From assembly GCF_036227405.1 (NCBI RefSeq), contig NZ_CP109473.1, forward strand, positions 3,968,001 to 4,032,000: DNA of 64,000 nucleotides, in the 5' to 3' direction. This stretch comes from Streptomyces sp. NBC_01460 (GTDB lineage Bacteria > Actinomycetota > Actinomycetes > Streptomycetales > Streptomycetaceae). The notes beneath the pieces were generated by a model. That model was not told the DNA's origin, made no database searches, and saw only the letters and a list, made by a program, of their open reading frames with translations. Each line of letters begins with the position of its first letter. Positions within the stretch are counted from its first letter, which is position 1. Shown piece after piece: positions 16,952 to 26,191 of the stretch. A program made the position numbers and the translations under genes.

Positions 16952-16995
16952 CGACGGCGGCCGGACCCTCCCCGTGGAAGGTCCGGCCGCCGTCG
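16952..16995 (-). terminator. purA terminator
   Basis: Perfect 16-bp inverted repeat (16952-16967 with 16980-16995) around a 12-base loop, starting ten bases after the purA stop on the minus strand; it can also stop readthrough from the plus-strand membrane-protein gene. Confidence 0.85.
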
Positions 16996-17004
16996 CGCGG
17001 TCTC

Positions 17005-18288
17005 CTAGAGGAAGGAGTTGATCTCGATCGTCTCGGTCCGGCCGGGGCCGACACCGATCGCGGAGATCGGGGCGCCGGACATCTCCTCCAGCGCCTTCAC
17101 GTACGCCTGCGCGTTCTTCGGCAGATCATCGAAGGTCTTGGCCTTGGTGATGTCCTCGGACCAGCCCGGCAGGTTCTCGTAGATCGGCTTCGCGTGGTGG
17201 AAGTCGGTCTGGTTGTACGGGAGCTCCTCGACACGCTTGCCGTCGATCTCGTACGCCACGCACACCGGGATCTGCTCCCAGCCGGTCAGCACGTCCAGCT
17301 TGGTGAGGAAGAAGTCGGTGAGGCCGTTGACCCGGGTCGCGTACCGCGCGATCGGGGCGTCGAACCAGCCGCAGCGCCGGTCACGGCCGGTGGTGACACC
17401 GCGCTCGCCGCCGATCCTGCGCAGCGCCTCGCCGTCCTCGTCGAGAAGTTCCGTCGGGAAGGGGCCGGCACCGACACGGGTGGTGTAGGCCTTGAGGATG
17501 CCGATGACCCGGCTGATCTTCGTCGGGCCCACGCCGGCTCCGGTGCAGGCGCCGCCCGCGGTCGGGTTCGACGAGGTGACGAAGGGGTACGTGCCGTGGT
17601 CGACGTCCAGCAGAGTGCCCTGGCCGCCCTCGAAGAGGACGACCTTGCCCTCGTCGATGGCGTTGTTCAGGATCAGCGTCGTGTCGGCGACGTACGGCTT
17701 GATCTGCTCCGCGTACTGGAGCATCTCCTCGACGATCTTCTCCGACTCGATCGCGCGCCGGTTGAAGACCTTGGCCAGGAGCTGGTTCTTCTGCTCCAGC
17801 GCCGCTTCGACCTTCTGCTCCAGGATCGACTCGTCGTAGAGGTCCTGGACGCGGATGCCCACGCGGTTGATCTTGTCCGCGTAGGTCGGGCCGATGCCGC
17901 GCCCGGTCGTGCCGATCTTGCGCTTACCGAGGAAGCGTTCCGTCACCTTGTCGACGGTGACGTTGTACGGAGTGATCAAATGAGCGTTGCCGCTGATCAG
18001 GAGCTTGGACGTGTCGACGCCTCGCTCGTTCAGACCGCTCAGCTCGGAGAGCAGGACCGCCGGGTCGACGACGACACCGTTCCCGATGACCGGGGTACAC
18101 CCCGGCGACAGGATTCCGGAGGGGAGGAGATGCAGTGCGTACTTCTGGTCGCCTACGACGACCGTGTGGCCGGCATTGTTGCCGCCCTGGTAACGCACCA
18201 CATAGTCAACGGATCCACCGAGGAGGTCGGTGGCCTTCCCCTTGCCCTCGTCACCCCACTGAGCACCGAGCAGCACAAGTGCGGGCAC
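17005..18288 (-). CDS. purA: Adenylosuccinate synthetase
   Basis: 427-residue enzyme converting IMP, aspartate and GTP to adenylosuccinate, first committed step to AMP. The sequence is complete: WGDEGKGK (residues 11-18, P-loop with catalytic Asp13), NNAGHT with catalytic His41, [60 protein letters not shown] and the C-terminal KLDVLTGW guanine-binding segment. GTG start at 18288. Monocistronic by appearance, with a strong terminator and divergent from the lipid-kinase-like gene. Confidence 0.98.
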   Translation of the reverse strand: MPALVLLGAQWGDEGKGKATDLLGGSVDYVVRYQGGNNAGHTVVVGDQKYALHLLPSGILSPGCTPVIGNGVVVDPAVLLSELSGLNERGVDTSKLLISGNAHLITPYNVTVDKVTERFLGKRKIGTTGRGIGPTYADKINRVGIRVQDLYDESILEQKVEAALEQKNQLLAKVFNRRAIESEKIVEEMLQYAEQIKPYVADTTLILNNAIDEGKVVLFEGGQGTLLDVDHGTYPFVTSSNPTAGGACTGAGVGPTKISRVIGILKAYTTRVGAGPFPTELLDEDGEALRRIGGERGVTTGRDRRCGWFDAPIARYATRVNGLTDFFLTKLDVLTGWEQIPVCVAYEIDGKRVEELPYNQTDFHHAKPIYENLPGWSEDITKAKTFDDLPKNAQAYVKALEEMSGAPISAIGVGPGRTETIEINSFL

Positions 18289-18412
18289 AGGCGTACACCC
18301 CTTCCGGGCGGGGCATGTCCAAGGTCAGGGGGCGTACGTAAAGGTCGTACCTGCCGCACGACGATGTACGGCAAAGCCTGAGCCGTCGAACCGGGTGCCC
18401 CGGAATAGACGA

Positions 18413-18440
18413 AGCCCCTGGCGCAATAGCGCAAGGGGCT
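18413..18440. promoter_or_regulatory. Hairpin in the purA / lipid-kinase divergent region
   Basis: Inverted repeat AGCCCCTgGCGC (18413-18424) with GCGCaAGGGGCT (18429-18440): 12 bp with one mismatch and a four-base AATA loop. It lies 125-152 bases upstream of purA and ends 34 bases before the GTG of the plus-strand gene. No upstream plus-strand gene needs a terminator here, so a regulatory or antisense-blocking role is possible. Confidence 0.6.
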
Positions 18441-18474
18441 CTTGCACCAAGATGCTACCCGAGGAAGGACCGAG

Positions 18475-19314
18475 GTGTCGGCTGCAGAGCCCCCCGGCGA
18501 CGGCGACCACCAGCTACTCGTGCTCATCGACCCCCTTGCCCGCCGCTACGACGGCGAGTCCGTGCGCATCGCGAAGGACGTGCTGAGCGCGGGCGCGCAC
18601 ACCAAGATCTGCCTTCCGGACGGCCCCGACGAGTTCGCCAGGGCCCTGTCGAGACGGGGTTCCAGGCGCCCGGTGGTCGTCGGCGACGACCACGCGCTGC
18701 TGCGCGCGGTCTCCCAGCTCCACCGCGAGCGGGAGCTCTCGGAGAGCGCGCTCTCCCTGATCCCGGTCGGCGCGGTGCACACGCTGGAACTCAGCTACGC
18801 GCTGGGCGTGCCCCGGGGTGCGGTGGCGGCCGCGCGCACGGCGCTCGACGGGACCGCGCGCCGGCTGGACCTGCTCGTCGACGACAGCGACGGCGTGGTC
18901 CTGGGTGAGCTGCGCATACCGGCGGCCCGGCCCTCCCCGGGCCCGCCCCACACGGTCTGGGACACCTGCCGCACGCTCGTGGCCTCCCTGGTCCGCCCCG
19001 CCCCGCCCTCACCCTCCGGCCCCGCCCGCACCCACCGGCTGCGGGTCGAGGCGGACGGTGTCCTGCTGAACGACCTGGACCGGCCGGTCGAGGCCGTCTC
19101 GGTGACCTGCCAGGGCGACGGCGGTCTGGCCGACGTGGTGATCCGCACGGCGTCCGGCGAGACGCACACGGCCGAGGCCAAGGCGGTCACGGTCTCCGGC
19201 CCCGACTTCCGCTACCGCGCGGACATACAGGTCGGGGGCCCCGTCAGGACCCGCACCTGGACCGTGCGGGCGGGCGCCTGGGGCCTGGTGCTCCCCGCGG
19301 CGGACATCGCGTAG
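18475..19314 (+). CDS. Diacylglycerol-kinase-family-like protein
   Basis: 279 residues from GTG 18475 (VSAAEPPGDGDHQLLVLIDPLARRYDGESV), start supported by GAGGAAGGA five bases upstream. The N-terminal half resembles the DAG/sphingosine-kinase catalytic fold: LLVLIDPLARR in place of the usual NP-S motif, VVVGDDHALLRAVSQLH in place of the GGDGT nucleotide loop, LIPVGAVHTLELSYALG in place of the P-GTxND-A motif, so key Gly/Asp residues are altered. The C-terminal half is beta-rich. It is the usual divergent neighbour of purA in streptomycetes. Catalytic competence is doubtful; the family call is by fold pattern only. Confidence 0.7.
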   Translation: MSAAEPPGDGDHQLLVLIDPLARRYDGESVRIAKDVLSAGAHTKICLPDGPDEFARALSRRGSRRPVVVGDDHALLRAVSQLHRERELSESALSLIPVGAVHTLELSYALGVPRGAVAAARTALDGTARRLDLLVDDSDGVVLGELRIPAARPSPGPPHTVWDTCRTLVASLVRPAPPSPSGPARTHRLRVEADGVLLNDLDRPVEAVSVTCQGDGGLADVVIRTASGETHTAEAKAVTVSGPDFRYRADIQVGGPVRTRTWTVRAGAWGLVLPAADIA

Positions 19315-19323
19315 GCCCTCCGC

Positions 19324-19872
19324 TCACCCGGACGTCCTGCGGCTCTCGCGCCACCGGTCCAGGAGCCCCATCAGCTCCGTCTGCATGAACGCGAAGAACT
19401 CCGCAGTCTCCAGGAGGCGTGCACCGGCCGGGGTGTCCTCGCCGAGGGAGCGTGCGCCGTCCTTCAGCGTGCGCTCCCAGCGGGTCAGCACCTGGTCGCG
19501 GCTGGCGAAGGTGGCGTACCAGATCTCGTCGTGCAGGCGGTAGCGGTCACGGCGTGAGCCGGGATCCCGCTCGCGGCCGACCATGCTGACCTGGGTGAGG
19601 TAGTTGATCGCACCCGACACGGCGGCCGGACTGATCTGCAGCTGCCTGCCGAGGTCCGCCGAGGTCATGGAGGCGTCGTCGTCCGCGAGGAGCGCCGCGA
19701 AGACGCGCGCGGCCATCCGCTGCATCCCTGCCTCGGTCATCTCCGCCGCGAAGCGCTCGACGAAGCGTGACACCGCGTCCTCGTCGCGCCCGCCCCCTGC
19801 GCTCTCCCCCGTCGTTCCGGGTTCCCCGGTCCCGCCGGCCATGGCCTCCGCCGCCTCCTCCGCTTCGATCAC
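19324..19872 (-). CDS. GbsR/MarR-like transcriptional regulator
   Basis: 182 residues. After a flexible acidic/Gly N-terminus, FVERFAAEMTEAGMQRMAARVFAALLADDDASMTSADLGRQLQISPAAVSGAINYLTQVSMV is a winged helix-turn-helix of the GbsR/MarR sort, followed by RERDPGSRRDRYRLHDEIW (wing) and a C-terminal helical part (LMGLLDRWRESR). GTG start at 19872. It is divergent from the ABC transporter pair with only 62 bases between, containing the palindrome at 19899-19914; it is therefore the likely repressor of that exporter and of itself. Confidence 0.88.
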   Translation of the reverse strand: MIEAEEAAEAMAGGTGEPGTTGESAGGGRDEDAVSRFVERFAAEMTEAGMQRMAARVFAALLADDDASMTSADLGRQLQISPAAVSGAINYLTQVSMVGRERDPGSRRDRYRLHDEIWYATFASRDQVLTRWERTLKDGARSLGEDTPAGARLLETAEFFAFMQTELMGLLDRWRESRRTSG

Positions 19873-19898
19873 GGCCCAACTTTATACGCTTCCTTAAC

Positions 19899-19914
19899 TT
19901 CACAACTTTGTGAA
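19899..19914. promoter_or_regulatory. TTCACA-ACTT-TGTGAA operator
   Basis: Perfect 6-4-6 inverted repeat in the AT-rich 62-base gap between the regulator gene and the ABC ATPase gene. Position and symmetry fit the binding site of the GbsR/MarR-like dimer encoded at 19872. Confidence 0.75.
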
Positions 19915-19934
19915 ATCTGCGTACTTTCAAAAAC

Positions 19935-20876
19935 ATGACGAAGGCAATCAGCGTCGCCGGACTGCACAAGACGTTCGGCCGGACGCACGCGCTGGACGGC
20001 CTCGACCTCGCGGTCGAGACGGGCGAGGTCCATGGCTTCCTCGGTCCCAACGGCGCCGGGAAGTCCACGACGATCCGGGTCCTGCTGGGGCTGCTGCGCC
20101 CCGATTCGGGCGCGGCCCAGCTGCTCGGGAAGGATCCGTGGCACGACGCCGTCGAGCTGCACCGGCGCCTGGCCTACGTGCCCGGCGACGTGGAGCTGTG
20201 GCCGGGCCTCACCGGTGGCGAGGCCATCGGCCTCCTCTCCCACCTGCGCGGCGGGGCCGACGAGCGGCGCCGCGACGAGCTGATCGAGCGCTTCGACCTC
20301 GACCCGACGAAGAAGGGCCGGGCCTACTCCAAGGGCAACCGTCAGAAGGTGGCCATCGTGGCCGCTCTGGCCTCCGACGCGGAGCTGCTGCTCCTGGACG
20401 AGCCGACGGCCGGACTCGACCCCCTCATGGAGGTGGTCTTCCAGGACGTCATCCTGGAGGCGAAGGCCGCCGGCAGGACCGTGCTGCTCTCCAGCCACAT
20501 CCTCGCCCAGGTCGAGAGGCTGGCCGACCGGGTCAGCATCGTCCGGCTCGGCAGGACCGTGCAGACCGGGTCGCTGAGCGAGATGCGGCATCTGACGCGC
20601 ACGACGATCGAGGCCGAGACGGCCCGGCCGGCCGCCGGGCTCGACGCGCTGCCCGGCGTGCACTCCGTGGAGATCACCGACGACGCCGGAGGCGGGAGCC
20701 GGGTGCGGTTCGCCGTGGACGGCGGACACCTCGACCGGGCCGTGAGCACGCTCGCCGCGTTCGGTGTACGCGGTCTGACCAGCCATCCGCCGACCCTGGA
20801 GGAGCTCATGCTCCACCACTACGGCGACGAGCTCGCCGCCAACGGCCACGGCCCCTCCCGCGAGGGCGCGCGATGA
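19935..20876 (+). CDS. ABC exporter, ATP-binding subunit
   Basis: 313-residue ATPase of the drug/antibiotic exporter type. Walker [10 protein letters not shown] (about 40-48), Q-loop region around [16 protein letters not shown], a modified signature [15 protein letters not shown] in place of LSGGQ (usual in this subfamily), Walker [14 protein letters not shown] and switch SSHIL. The C-terminal ~90 residues form the extra domain typical of exporters ([22 protein letters not shown]). ATG 19935 is chosen over earlier frames. Its stop overlaps the permease start (ATGA), so the two are coupled. Confidence 0.94.
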   Translation: MTKAISVAGLHKTFGRTHALDGLDLAVETGEVHGFLGPNGAGKSTTIRVLLGLLRPDSGAAQLLGKDPWHDAVELHRRLAYVPGDVELWPGLTGGEAIGLLSHLRGGADERRRDELIERFDLDPTKKGRAYSKGNRQKVAIVAALASDAELLLLDEPTAGLDPLMEVVFQDVILEAKAAGRTVLLSSHILAQVERLADRVSIVRLGRTVQTGSLSEMRHLTRTTIEAETARPAAGLDALPGVHSVEITDDAGGGSRVRFAVDGGHLDRAVSTLAAFGVRGLTSHPPTLEELMLHHYGDELAANGHGPSREGAR

Positions 20877-22531
20877 GCGCCGCGACCGCCACCCGCACCC
20901 CCGCGACCGTCCGGGCCTTCGCCGGGCCGGAGGCGCTGGTGGGCACCGGCGCCCTGGTCCGGTTCAACCTGCGCAGGGACCGCGTCCGGCTTCCGGCGTG
21001 GCTCCTCGCGCTCCTCGTCGGCACACTGTCCACGGCGGACAAGTTCAGGACGCTCTACGCCGGCCCCGAGGCCCGCGCCTCCGTCGTCACCACACTGGAC
21101 AGCCCCGCCGGACTCGCCATGACAGGGCCCCGGCACTACCTGGACGACTACACCTTCGGCTCGATGCTGGGCCATCAGATGCTCGGCTTCGTCGCCGTGC
21201 TGGTCGGACTCATGAGCGTCCTGGTCATCACCCGTCACACCCGCGCCGAGGAGGAGACCAACCGCGCCGAGCTGGTCCGCTCCACCGTCGTCGGACGCCA
21301 CGCGCACCTGGCCGCCGCCCTCTGGGTCGCGGTGATCGCCGACCTCGCACTCGCCCTTCTGCTGGCCGCAGGACTCGGGGCCATGGACCTGGCCCCGGGC
21401 GGCGCCGGGGGCGCGCTGCTCTACGGCCTCGCGCACGCGGCCGTCGGCCTCGTCTTCGCGGGCGTCGCCGCGATCACCACACAGGTCACCGCCCACACCC
21501 GGGGCGCGTCCGGCATGGCACTCGCCGTCATCGGGCTCGCCTACGCCCTGCGCGCGGCGGGCGACGCGGGCGGCGACGACACGCTCTCCTGGCTCTCCCC
21601 GATCGGCTGGGTCCAGCGCACCTACCCCTACGTGGACAACCGCTGGTGGCCGCTGCTGCTCTGCGTGGCCCTCGCCGCGCTCTGCGCCGGCACCGGATTC
21701 GTCCTGTCGACGCGCCGCGACGTGGGCGCGGGGCTCCGCGCCGGCCGGCCCGGCAGCCCGACGGCGTCCGGCGCGCTGGTCCACCCGCTGGGATGCGCAC
21801 TGCGGCTCCACCGCTCCGTGGTCGCCGGGTTCGCCGCGGGGCTCTTCGTGATGGGCGCGATGTACGGGTCGATCCTCGGCGAGGCCGACGACATGCTGAA
21901 GAACATCGACCAGGTCCAGGACGCGCTCCGGAGGATCGGCGGCACGAGCACGGTCGAGTCGTTCGCCTCGATGATCATGGTGATCCTCGCCGTCGTGGCC
22001 TCCGTGTACGTCGTCATGGCGTCGCTGCGCCCCCGGGCCGAGGAGAGCGCGGGCCGCGCCGAACCCCTCCTGGCGACCGGCCTGTCCCGTGCCCGGTGGG
22101 CGGGGAGCCACATCGCGGTCGCCCTCGCGGGCGGCACGGCGCTCCTGGGGTCGGCGGGCCTCGGGATCGGCGTCCTGGGGGCGGCGTCCGCCGGCGACCC
22201 CGGACTGGTCCTCTCCCTCACGGGTGCGGCACTCGCCTACGCGCCGGCGCTGTGGGTCACCGGCGGGGTGGCCGCGGTCCTGTTCGGCTGGCTGCCCCGG
22301 GCGGCGCCGGCAGCATGGGCGGTGCCGGTGTACGCGTTCGTGACCGGCTACCTGGGACCGCTGCTCCGGTTCCCGGACCGGATGAACGACCTGTCCCCCT
22401 TCGGCCATGTGCCACAGCTGCCCGCGGCCCCCATGGAGTGGACCCCCTTGGCCGTCCTCACCCTGGTCGCCGCGGCCCTGGTCCTGCTCGGCCTGGCGGG
22501 GTTCCGGCGGCGGGACCTGCGGACCACGTAG
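20873..22531 (+). CDS. ABC exporter, permease subunit
   Basis: 552-residue integral membrane protein with about twelve hydrophobic segments in two similar halves (first starting [20 protein letters not shown], second [21 protein letters not shown]), each with the Glu-rich [15 protein letters not shown] / [19 protein letters not shown] motif typical of this exporter permease family (polyketide/antibiotic efflux type). Start ATG overlaps the ATPase stop by four bases. With the ATPase and the divergent regulator it forms a self-contained efflux locus; the substrate is not evident. Confidence 0.93.
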   Translation: MSAATATRTPATVRAFAGPEALVGTGALVRFNLRRDRVRLPAWLLALLVGTLSTADKFRTLYAGPEARASVVTTLDSPAGLAMTGPRHYLDDYTFGSMLGHQMLGFVAVLVGLMSVLVITRHTRAEEETNRAELVRSTVVGRHAHLAAALWVAVIADLALALLLAAGLGAMDLAPGGAGGALLYGLAHAAVGLVFAGVAAITTQVTAHTRGASGMALAVIGLAYALRAAGDAGGDDTLSWLSPIGWVQRTYPYVDNRWWPLLLCVALAALCAGTGFVLSTRRDVGAGLRAGRPGSPTASGALVHPLGCALRLHRSVVAGFAAGLFVMGAMYGSILGEADDMLKNIDQVQDALRRIGGTSTVESFASMIMVILAVVASVYVVMASLRPRAEESAGRAEPLLATGLSRARWAGSHIAVALAGGTALLGSAGLGIGVLGAASAGDPGLVLSLTGAALAYAPALWVTGGVAAVLFGWLPRAAPAAWAVPVYAFVTGYLGPLLRFPDRMNDLSPFGHVPQLPAAPMEWTPLAVLTLVAAALVLLGLAGFRRRDLRTT

Positions 22532-22566
22532 GGAACCGGCCGAGGGAGCCGGACGTCCTGACGCGT

Positions 22567-22947
22567 ATGGAGCAGAGGGACGCGGCGGGGTACGGAGGAT
22601 GTGCGGCGGCGGCTCTCGGCGCGGTCACCGCCCTGTACGTCTGGGGCTCGTCCCACCGCACCGGCATACACCTGGGCACGGGCTTCGAGGGGCAGGGCAG
22701 GGACCTCTCCGTCCTGTGGACGGAGCTGCCCCTCGTCCTCCTCGCCGGGACCCTGGTCCCGCCGGTCTCCTGGCTGCTGACCCTGCGTCTGCTCGGCGGG
22801 CGGCCCCGGTGCCGGGTCCTCGTCGCGGCCGTGTGCACGGCGGGAGTCCTGGCCCTGTCCGCATGGGGCCTGCACGCCTGGTCGAACCCTCACGACCCGG
22901 ACCGCGTACGGCTCTCCGGCACCGTCGTCTCAGATCTCGACCCGTAG
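22567..22947 (+). CDS. Small uncharacterised membrane protein
   Basis: 126 residues from ATG 22567 with three hydrophobic segments (about 10-28, 52-75, 83-104) and a charged loop between the first two (RTGIHLGTGFEGQGRDLS). It begins 36 bases after the permease stop, so it may belong to the exporter operon. Its last 18 bases overlap the end of the convergent P450 gene. I do not recognise a family; evidence for being a gene is codon bias and TM pattern only. Confidence 0.55.
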   Translation: MEQRDAAGYGGCAAAALGAVTALYVWGSSHRTGIHLGTGFEGQGRDLSVLWTELPLVLLAGTLVPPVSWLLTLRLLGGRPRCRVLVAAVCTAGVLALSAWGLHAWSNPHDPDRVRLSGTVVSDLDP

Positions 22948-24135
22948 CTCCCGCAGCCCCCGGATCACGTACCCGGGGTTCCACTCCGGCTCGGCCGCCA
23001 ACCGCATCCCCGGCGCCTTGCGCAGCAACTCACCGAAGGAAGCGTTCAGTTCGAGGCGTGCCAGCGGCGCACCCAGGCAGTAGTGGATGCCCGCACCGAA
23101 GGAGATGTGCGGGTTGTCCTGACGGGACAGGTCCAGCGTCTCCGCGTCGGCGAAACGTTCCGGGTCCCGGTTGGCCGACGCGAAGAGCAGCGCGACCTGC
23201 GAACCACGCGGGATGACGGTGCCGTCGATCTCGATGTCGTCCAGGACCCACCGCGCGAACATGGGCACGGGGGTGTCGTAGCGCAGCAGCTCCTCCACCG
23301 CGGTCGGCAGCATGCCGTGGTCCGCGCGCAGGGCGGCCAGTTGCTCCGGGTGCCGGAAGAGCATCCACCAGCTGTTGACGGTGGCGTTGACGGTCGCCTC
23401 GTGACCGGCGTTGAGCAGCAGCACACAGGTGGAGATGATCTCCTGCTCGGTCAGCCGGTCCTCGTCGTCGTGGGCGGCGATGAGACCGGAGATCAGGTCC
23501 GCCCCCGGATCCGCGCGCCGCACCTCGATCAGTCCGCGCAGATACGCGGAGAACTCGACGGAGGCCAGGACGGCGGCCCGTGCCGTCTCCTCCGGCGGGT
23601 TCAGCTCGAACATCCCGCAGATCGCCGCCGACCACGGCCGCAGCAGCCCCCGGTCGGCCTCCGGCACACCGAGCATCTCGGCGATGACGGCCACCGGGAG
23701 CGGCTCCGCGACCGCGCTCAGCAGATCTCCGCCCCCCGCCTCGACGAAGTCGTCGACGAGCCCGGCGGCCAGCCGCTCCACCACCGGGGCGAGCGCCTCG
23801 ACCCTGCGGGGCGTGAACGCCTTGGCGACCAGCCGCCGGATCCGGGTGTGGTCGGGTGCCTCCAGATCGAGGATCCCGTTCCCGTTGAGCGTGTGGAAGG
23901 GCTCGTGGGCCGGGGGCGGCGCGTCGACTCCGAACTCGTCGTGGCTGAAGCGGTGCAGGAACGTCCGCCCCAGCCGCCGGTCGCGCAGCAGCCCGGACAC
24001 GTCGGAGTAGTGCGGGACGAGCCACTGCCGCGTCGGCTCGAAGTAGTGCGCCCGGCCGGTGGCGCGCAGCGCGGCGTAGGCGGGGTACGGGTCGGCGACG
24101 AACGCCGGGGACCAGGGGTCGAAGGACACGTGCAT
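22930..24135 (-). CDS. Cytochrome P450 (CYP107-like)
   Basis: 401-residue soluble bacterial P450. I-helix oxygen motif NAGHEATVNATVN, K-helix ExxR (EELLR), PERF-region NRDPERFADAETLDLSRQ and haem loop FGAGIHYCLGAPLARLE with the thiolate Cys353. Needs an external ferredoxin and reductase, none of which is adjacent. Between the exporter and a two-component system, this resembles the S. coelicolor neighbourhood of CYP107U1 (SCO3636), reported as needed for sporulation; that link is from recall and synteny. Substrate cannot be predicted. Confidence 0.94.
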   Translation of the reverse strand: MHVSFDPWSPAFVADPYPAYAALRATGRAHYFEPTRQWLVPHYSDVSGLLRDRRLGRTFLHRFSHDEFGVDAPPPAHEPFHTLNGNGILDLEAPDHTRIRRLVAKAFTPRRVEALAPVVERLAAGLVDDFVEAGGGDLLSAVAEPLPVAVIAEMLGVPEADRGLLRPWSAAICGMFELNPPEETARAAVLASVEFSAYLRGLIEVRRADPGADLISGLIAAHDDEDRLTEQEIISTCVLLLNAGHEATVNATVNSWWMLFRHPEQLAALRADHGMLPTAVEELLRYDTPVPMFARWVLDDIEIDGTVIPRGSQVALLFASANRDPERFADAETLDLSRQDNPHISFGAGIHYCLGAPLARLELNASFGELLRKAPGMRLAAEPEWNPGYVIRGLRELRVEI

Positions 24136-24144
24136 GGGCCGACG

Positions 24145-24813
24145 CTATCCGGGCGTGACCAGCCGCGCCTCGTAGGCGAACACGGCCGCCTGGGTCCGGT
24201 CCCGCAGCCCCAGCTTCACCAGGACGCGGCTGACATGCGTCTTGATCGTCGACTCGGCGACCACCAGGTGGGAGGCGATCTCCAGGTTCGACAGCCCCTG
24301 GGCGATCAGCACCAGCACCTCCGTCTCCCGCTCGGTGAGGTCGCCGATCCGGGCCATGGCGGGCGGCCTCGGCGCCTCGGCGATCTTCGAGAACTCGGTG
24401 ATCAGGCGCCGGGTCACCGTCGGGGCGAGCAGCGCCTCGCCGGACGCCACCACCCGCACGCCCTCGGCGAGCTGCCGCGCCGAGGCGTCCTTCAGGAGGA
24501 AGCCCGAGGCGCCGGCCCGCAGGGCCTGGTACACGTACTCGTCGAGGTCGAAGGTGGTCAGGACGAGCACCTTCGCGTCCGCGTCGGCGGCGACGATCTC
24601 ACGGGTCGCCTCGATGCCGTTGAGCTCCGGCATCCGGATGTCCATCAGCACCACGTCGGGCCGCAGGGCGGCGACCTGCGAGACGGCCTGCCGCCCGTCG
24701 ACGGCCTCGCCCACGACCTCGATGCCGGGCATCGCGTTGAGCAGCACGGAGAAGCCCTCGCGGACCATCATCTGGTCGTCGACGATCAGTACCCGGATCG
24801 GTGATTCGGTCAC
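24145..24813 (-). CDS. NarL/LuxR-type response regulator
   Basis: 222 residues: receiver domain (about 5-120) with acidic pocket VDD (11-13), phospho-acceptor Asp58 in VVLMDIRMPE, switch Thr in VLVLTTFD and Lys in FLLKDAS; LuxR-type helix-turn-helix (about 157-215) with LTERETEVLVLIAQGLSNLEIASHLVVAESTIKTHVSRVLVKL. GTG start at 24813 overlaps the stop of the sensor kinase by three bases, so the pair is translationally coupled. It lies ten bases upstream of the P450 start on the same strand... reading order kinase, regulator, P450 suggests cotranscription. Confidence 0.94.
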   Translation of the reverse strand: MTESPIRVLIVDDQMMVREGFSVLLNAMPGIEVVGEAVDGRQAVSQVAALRPDVVLMDIRMPELNGIEATREIVAADADAKVLVLTTFDLDEYVYQALRAGASGFLLKDASARQLAEGVRVVASGEALLAPTVTRRLITEFSKIAEAPRPPAMARIGDLTERETEVLVLIAQGLSNLEIASHLVVAESTIKTHVSRVLVKLGLRDRTQAAVFAYEARLVTPG

Positions 24814-26117
24814 GCGCCCTCACCGCCGTCGCGCTGAACCGGAACGGGCAGGAACACCGCGACCTCGTAGCCGCCGTCCTCCGTCGCCCCGGCGGTCATC
24901 TCCCCGTTCAGCATCGCGACCCGCTCCCGCATCCCCGTGATCCCGTGACCCGCCCCCGGCGACGGCTTGACCAGCCCCCGCGCGGGACCGTTGACGACGC
25001 GCACCCCGAGCCCGCCGAGCACATAGCCGATCTCCACCGTGGCGACGGCACCCGGGGCGTGCCGGAGCGTGTTGCTCAGCGCCTCCTGGACGATCCGGTA
25101 CGCCGACAGCTCGACTCCCTGCGGAAGCTCCCGCACCGCGCCGGTGACGGTCTTCTCCGTCTCCAGCCCGGTCTCCCGGACGTTGTCCAGCAGCCGGTCG
25201 AGCTCGGCGAGGGTGGGCTGCGGGGCGTCCGGCGCCTCGTAGTCCTCCGCCCGTACGACGCCGAGCACCCGGCGCAGCTCGGTGAGCGCGGCCACGGCGT
25301 TCTCCCGGATGGTGACGAAGGCCTGTTCCAGCTCGGGCGGCGGGTTCTCCACCCGGTACGGGGCGGCCTCGGCCTGAATGGCGACCACCGACATGTGGTG
25401 GGCGACGACGTCGTGCAGCTCGCGGGCGATGGTGGTGCGCTCCTCCAGGAGGGTGCGCCGGTCCCGCTCGACGGCGGTGACGGTGCGCTGCACGGTCACC
25501 TCGCGCTGGGCCTCGCGGCGTACCTGCACCATGGCGACGAGGAGCAGGGCGAGCGCCGAGGCCACGGCCATGGGCTGGGTGCTGGAGGAGTAGGGCCCGG
25601 CGAAGTTCCCCAGGACGGATCCGACGAGCAGGGTGATCAGCCACATCCAGACGGCGGTGCGCGGCCGGGTCCTCGCCGCCACGACGATCAGCACGCCCAG
25701 ATGACAGGCGAAGGCACTCCCGCCCCACGGCCAGGCCCCGCTGCTCAGGCCGGCCACCAGGGGAATGGAGCCGATCGACACCCAGAACGCGAGTACGGGG
25801 CGGACCAGCGTCATCATCAGCACGGCGGGCGGCACGAACGCGGTGAGGCCTGTCACCATGCCGAACGGGGAGTAGGTGTTCGCGGTGAAGACGCCGTCCA
25901 TCCCCGCGAACAGCGCGACCAGACCCACCACCGCGTGCGGGAACCAGACGGCTCCCTTCCGGACGGTCCCCGGCAGTCGCCGGATCACGGGCCCGTCCGG
26001 GCCGAGCGGGCTCAACGGACGGTAGTCGAGTACGTTCTGGAACAGGTCCTGGCGCAGGCCGGCTATCGCCCCGGCGGCCGCCCGGTGTTCCGGGCTTCGG
26101 GTCTTGGTCTCGGTCAC
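24810..26117 (-). CDS. DesK-type sensor histidine kinase
   Basis: 435 residues from GTG 26117 (VTETKTRSPEHRAAAG; 26123 is an equal alternative). Several TM segments between about 55 and 185, a short coiled coil, then HisKA_3 (LEERTTIARELHDVVAHHMSVVAIQAEAAPY, phospho-accepting His) and a HATPase domain with N-box LSNTLRHAPG and G-box GAGHGITGMRERVAMLNGEM. No large extracellular sensor domain, so signal sensing is probably within the membrane. Partner is the response regulator at 24145. Confidence 0.92.
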   Translation of the reverse strand: MTETKTRSPEHRAAAGAIAGLRQDLFQNVLDYRPLSPLGPDGPVIRRLPGTVRKGAVWFPHAVVGLVALFAGMDGVFTANTYSPFGMVTGLTAFVPPAVLMMTLVRPVLAFWVSIGSIPLVAGLSSGAWPWGGSAFACHLGVLIVVAARTRPRTAVWMWLITLLVGSVLGNFAGPYSSSTQPMAVASALALLLVAMVQVRREAQREVTVQRTVTAVERDRRTLLEERTTIARELHDVVAHHMSVVAIQAEAAPYRVENPPPELEQAFVTIRENAVAALTELRRVLGVVRAEDYEAPDAPQPTLAELDRLLDNVRETGLETEKTVTGAVRELPQGVELSAYRIVQEALSNTLRHAPGAVATVEIGYVLGGLGVRVVNGPARGLVKPSPGAGHGITGMRERVAMLNGEMTAGATEDGGYEVAVFLPVPVQRDGGEGA

Positions 26118-26191
26118 GCTCACACGGTAGGCCGCGCGCCGTACCCCGGTCGTCACCAGTGATGCGGATCCCTGGCCGTCCGTCGCAAGTA

